DNA from: a bacterium | GTDB taxonomy: Bacteria; Patescibacteriota; Minisyncoccia; Phycocordibacterales; UBA6065 | NCBI GenBank assembly: GCA_030648825.1 | Contig: JAUSGU010000075.1 | Coordinates: 1 to 5,924, forward strand | Reading direction: 5' to 3' | Length of the DNA: 5,924 bases | Part shown: positions 5,377 to 5,924 of the stretch, piece by piece | Position numbering within the stretch: position 1 is the first letter of the stretch | Layout: each line of letters starts with the position of its first letter | Notes under the pieces: generated by a model | The model's input: only the letters and a program-made list of their open reading frames with translations | Database searches by the model: none | Told to the model about the DNA's origin: nothing | Translations under genes and position numbers: made by a program

Positions 5377-5751
5377 TTATTTCTCTCCCGTTCGCCCATT
5401 GGCAGATTCGGGGGAGTTTTGTTTTACGATTTGCCCATACCAACCGCCAAGCATTTTCCCTGCCAATGAGAGAGGCTCGGACAGAGCGATATATTTTTTG
5501 TCATCAATAGTTTCTGTTTCCCATGCCATAAATAGAAAGAATTTAAGAGCGTCTAGGGAAACAATCGCTTTCTTTATAAACGGTTGTTTTTCTCGTATTT
5601 GCAAGAAACTGGCGATAAGTATGTTTTCAATCGTCTGTAAAAAATATTTGTCTATTGTTTCGCCGAGAGTATATCGCGAAGTTTTTGAAAAAGTTACAAT
5701 GTATTCATGCCAGAGTTTGTAGGACAACTTAACTTTTTCGAGAACAGGCAA
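5377..5751 (-). CDS. avd: Avd-type four-helix-bundle protein (DGR accessory variability determinant)
   Basis: A 124-residue, mostly helical, basic protein matching the bacterial Avd family in length. Seen are YKLWHEY (11-17), the signature TSRYTLGETID (24-34), LDALKFFLFMAWE (66-78) and GKMLGGW (98-104). In characterised DGRs Avd forms a pentameric bundle that binds the RT and TR RNA and is needed for mutagenic cDNA synthesis. It is transcribed against target, TR and RT. Its stop is 9 bp from the TR end and its last codons lie over the TR terminator hairpin. The only start near the expected N-terminus is TTG at 5751. The frame stays open upstream to about 5784 without an ATG, because the nine-G tract puts an ATG at 5789-5791 one base out of frame. 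The true start is therefore unresolved. Confidence 0.87.
   Translation of the reverse strand: MPVLEKVKLSYKLWHEYIVTFSKTSRYTLGETIDKYFLQTIENILIASFLQIREKQPFIKKAIVSLDALKFFLFMAWETETIDDKKYIALSEPLSLAGKMLGGWYGQIVKQNSPESANGRTGEK
5383..5425 (+). terminator. intrinsic terminator of the TR RNA
   Basis: CTCTCCCG (5383-5390) pairs with CGGGGGAG (5409-5416) over 8 bp, with one G-U pair. An inner GCC/GGC stem (5394-5396 with 5401-5403) is present, and TTTTGTTTT follows at 5417-5425. It starts 16 bp after the TR and would define the 3' end of the TR transcript. It lies inside the antisense avd coding region, whose C-terminal codons it must also encode. Confidence 0.7.
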
Positions 5752-5774
5752 GAGCTTGGGTTGAAAATTGCTGT

Positions 5775-5783
5775 GGGGGGGGG
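5775..5783. repeat. nine-G homopolymer between avd and RT
   Basis: G9 on the plus strand lies in the shared 5' region of the divergent avd and RT genes. Loss of one G would put an ATG (minus strand, 5791-5789) in frame with avd and a TTG at 5768 in frame with the RT. It could be a sequencing error or a slippage-prone contingency tract. Confidence 0.6.
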
Positions 5784-5789
5784 CGCTTC

Positions 5790-5924
5790 ATAGGTTCGGG
5801 CCGAATTAAATTTTGTCATACATATAACGATATCATTTCCGTAGAAAACCTGCTCTCCGCGTGGAAAGAATTTATTCGAGGTAAACGTTCCAAAAAAGAC
5901 GTGCAAGAATTTCAGTTTCGTCTT
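5790..5924 (+). CDS. DGR reverse transcriptase, N-terminus only (partial)
   Basis: The frame runs open to the window edge and encodes IGSGRIKFCHTYNDIISVEN, then LLSAWKEFIRGKRSKKDVQE, then FQFRL. The pattern YNDIISVENLLSAW-EF-RGKR-K-DVQEF is the conserved N-terminus of DGR/group II-like RTs of CPR bacteria. The fingers and palm with the catalytic YxDD box lie outside the window. The enzyme would copy TR RNA into cDNA with misincorporation opposite adenines. The start is unresolved. The frame is open from 5733 but holds no ATG, GTG or TTG before the homology begins; 5790 is an ATA and is used here only as the approximate boundary. A length change in the G9 tract would supply upstream starts. 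Confidence 0.85.
   Translation, partial: MGSGRIKFCHTYNDIISVENLLSAWKEFIRGKRSKKDVQEFQFRL

Larger units (their letters stand above)
4246..5924. mobile_element. diversity-generating retroelement cassette (right end beyond the window)
   Basis: The order is target gene with VR, hairpin, TR with terminator, avd on the opposite strand, and the start of the reverse transcriptase. These are the defining parts of a DGR. The A-only mismatch pattern between TR and VR is decisive even though the RT catalytic motif is outside the window. DGRs mutate a resident target by retrohoming and are not themselves known to transpose; cargo or host status is not shown. Confidence 0.93.

Noticed and set aside
5212..5469. 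85-codon plus-strand open frame containing the TR
   Set aside because: It is open because the TR copies the target's coding end. It runs on through the terminator hairpin, has no ribosome site, and the TR works as RNA.
5694..5906. Minus-strand 70-codon open frame over the RT start
   Set aside because: The plus-strand frame here shows the conserved DGR RT N-terminus, so this is a shadow.

Overview
The window looks like a piece of a Patescibacteria (Candidate Phyla Radiation, probably Parcubacteria-like) genome. The evidence is the protein families at the right end: a retroelement Avd protein, the N-terminus of a retroelement reverse transcriptase, and a variable protein with the C-terminal layout I associate with CPR bacteria. 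Weak or absent Shine-Dalgarno sequences and very short predicted leaders upstream of the sugar genes fit this. The taxonomic call is inference from family resemblance.

Left part (1-3997): the 3' end of a small HicA-like gene, then a surface-glycan locus. A GT4-type glycosyltransferase (276-1520, minus) is divergent from a two-gene plus-strand operon. That operon encodes a polyprenyl-phosphate sugar-1-phosphate transferase (1649-2995) and an NAD-dependent sugar epimerase/dehydratase (3008-3997). Together they could supply an activated sugar, load the first sugar phosphate onto the lipid carrier, and extend the glycan.

Right part (about 4037-5924): a diversity-generating retroelement (DGR), and the main discovery here. 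A near-consensus promoter and a strongly folded leader precede a 215-residue target protein (4246-4893). Its 3' end is a variable repeat (VR, 4751-4878). A 128-bp template repeat (TR, 5240-5367) aligns to the VR without gaps. The two differ at 21 positions and all 21 are adenines in the TR, which is the signature of adenine-specific mutagenic retrohoming. A GAAA-loop hairpin lies downstream of the VR. A terminator hairpin follows the TR. An avd gene lies on the opposite strand (5377-5751), and the reverse transcriptase gene begins near 5790 and runs off the window.

How the parts work together (known for DGRs, inferred here): TR RNA is copied by the RT-Avd complex with errors opposite adenines, and the cDNA replaces the VR. 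This rewrites up to about 15 residues at the target's C-terminus. A nine-G tract sits between the divergent avd and RT genes. Neither gene has an in-frame ATG as the sequence is written, so the tract is either a sequencing error or a possible phase-variable switch.
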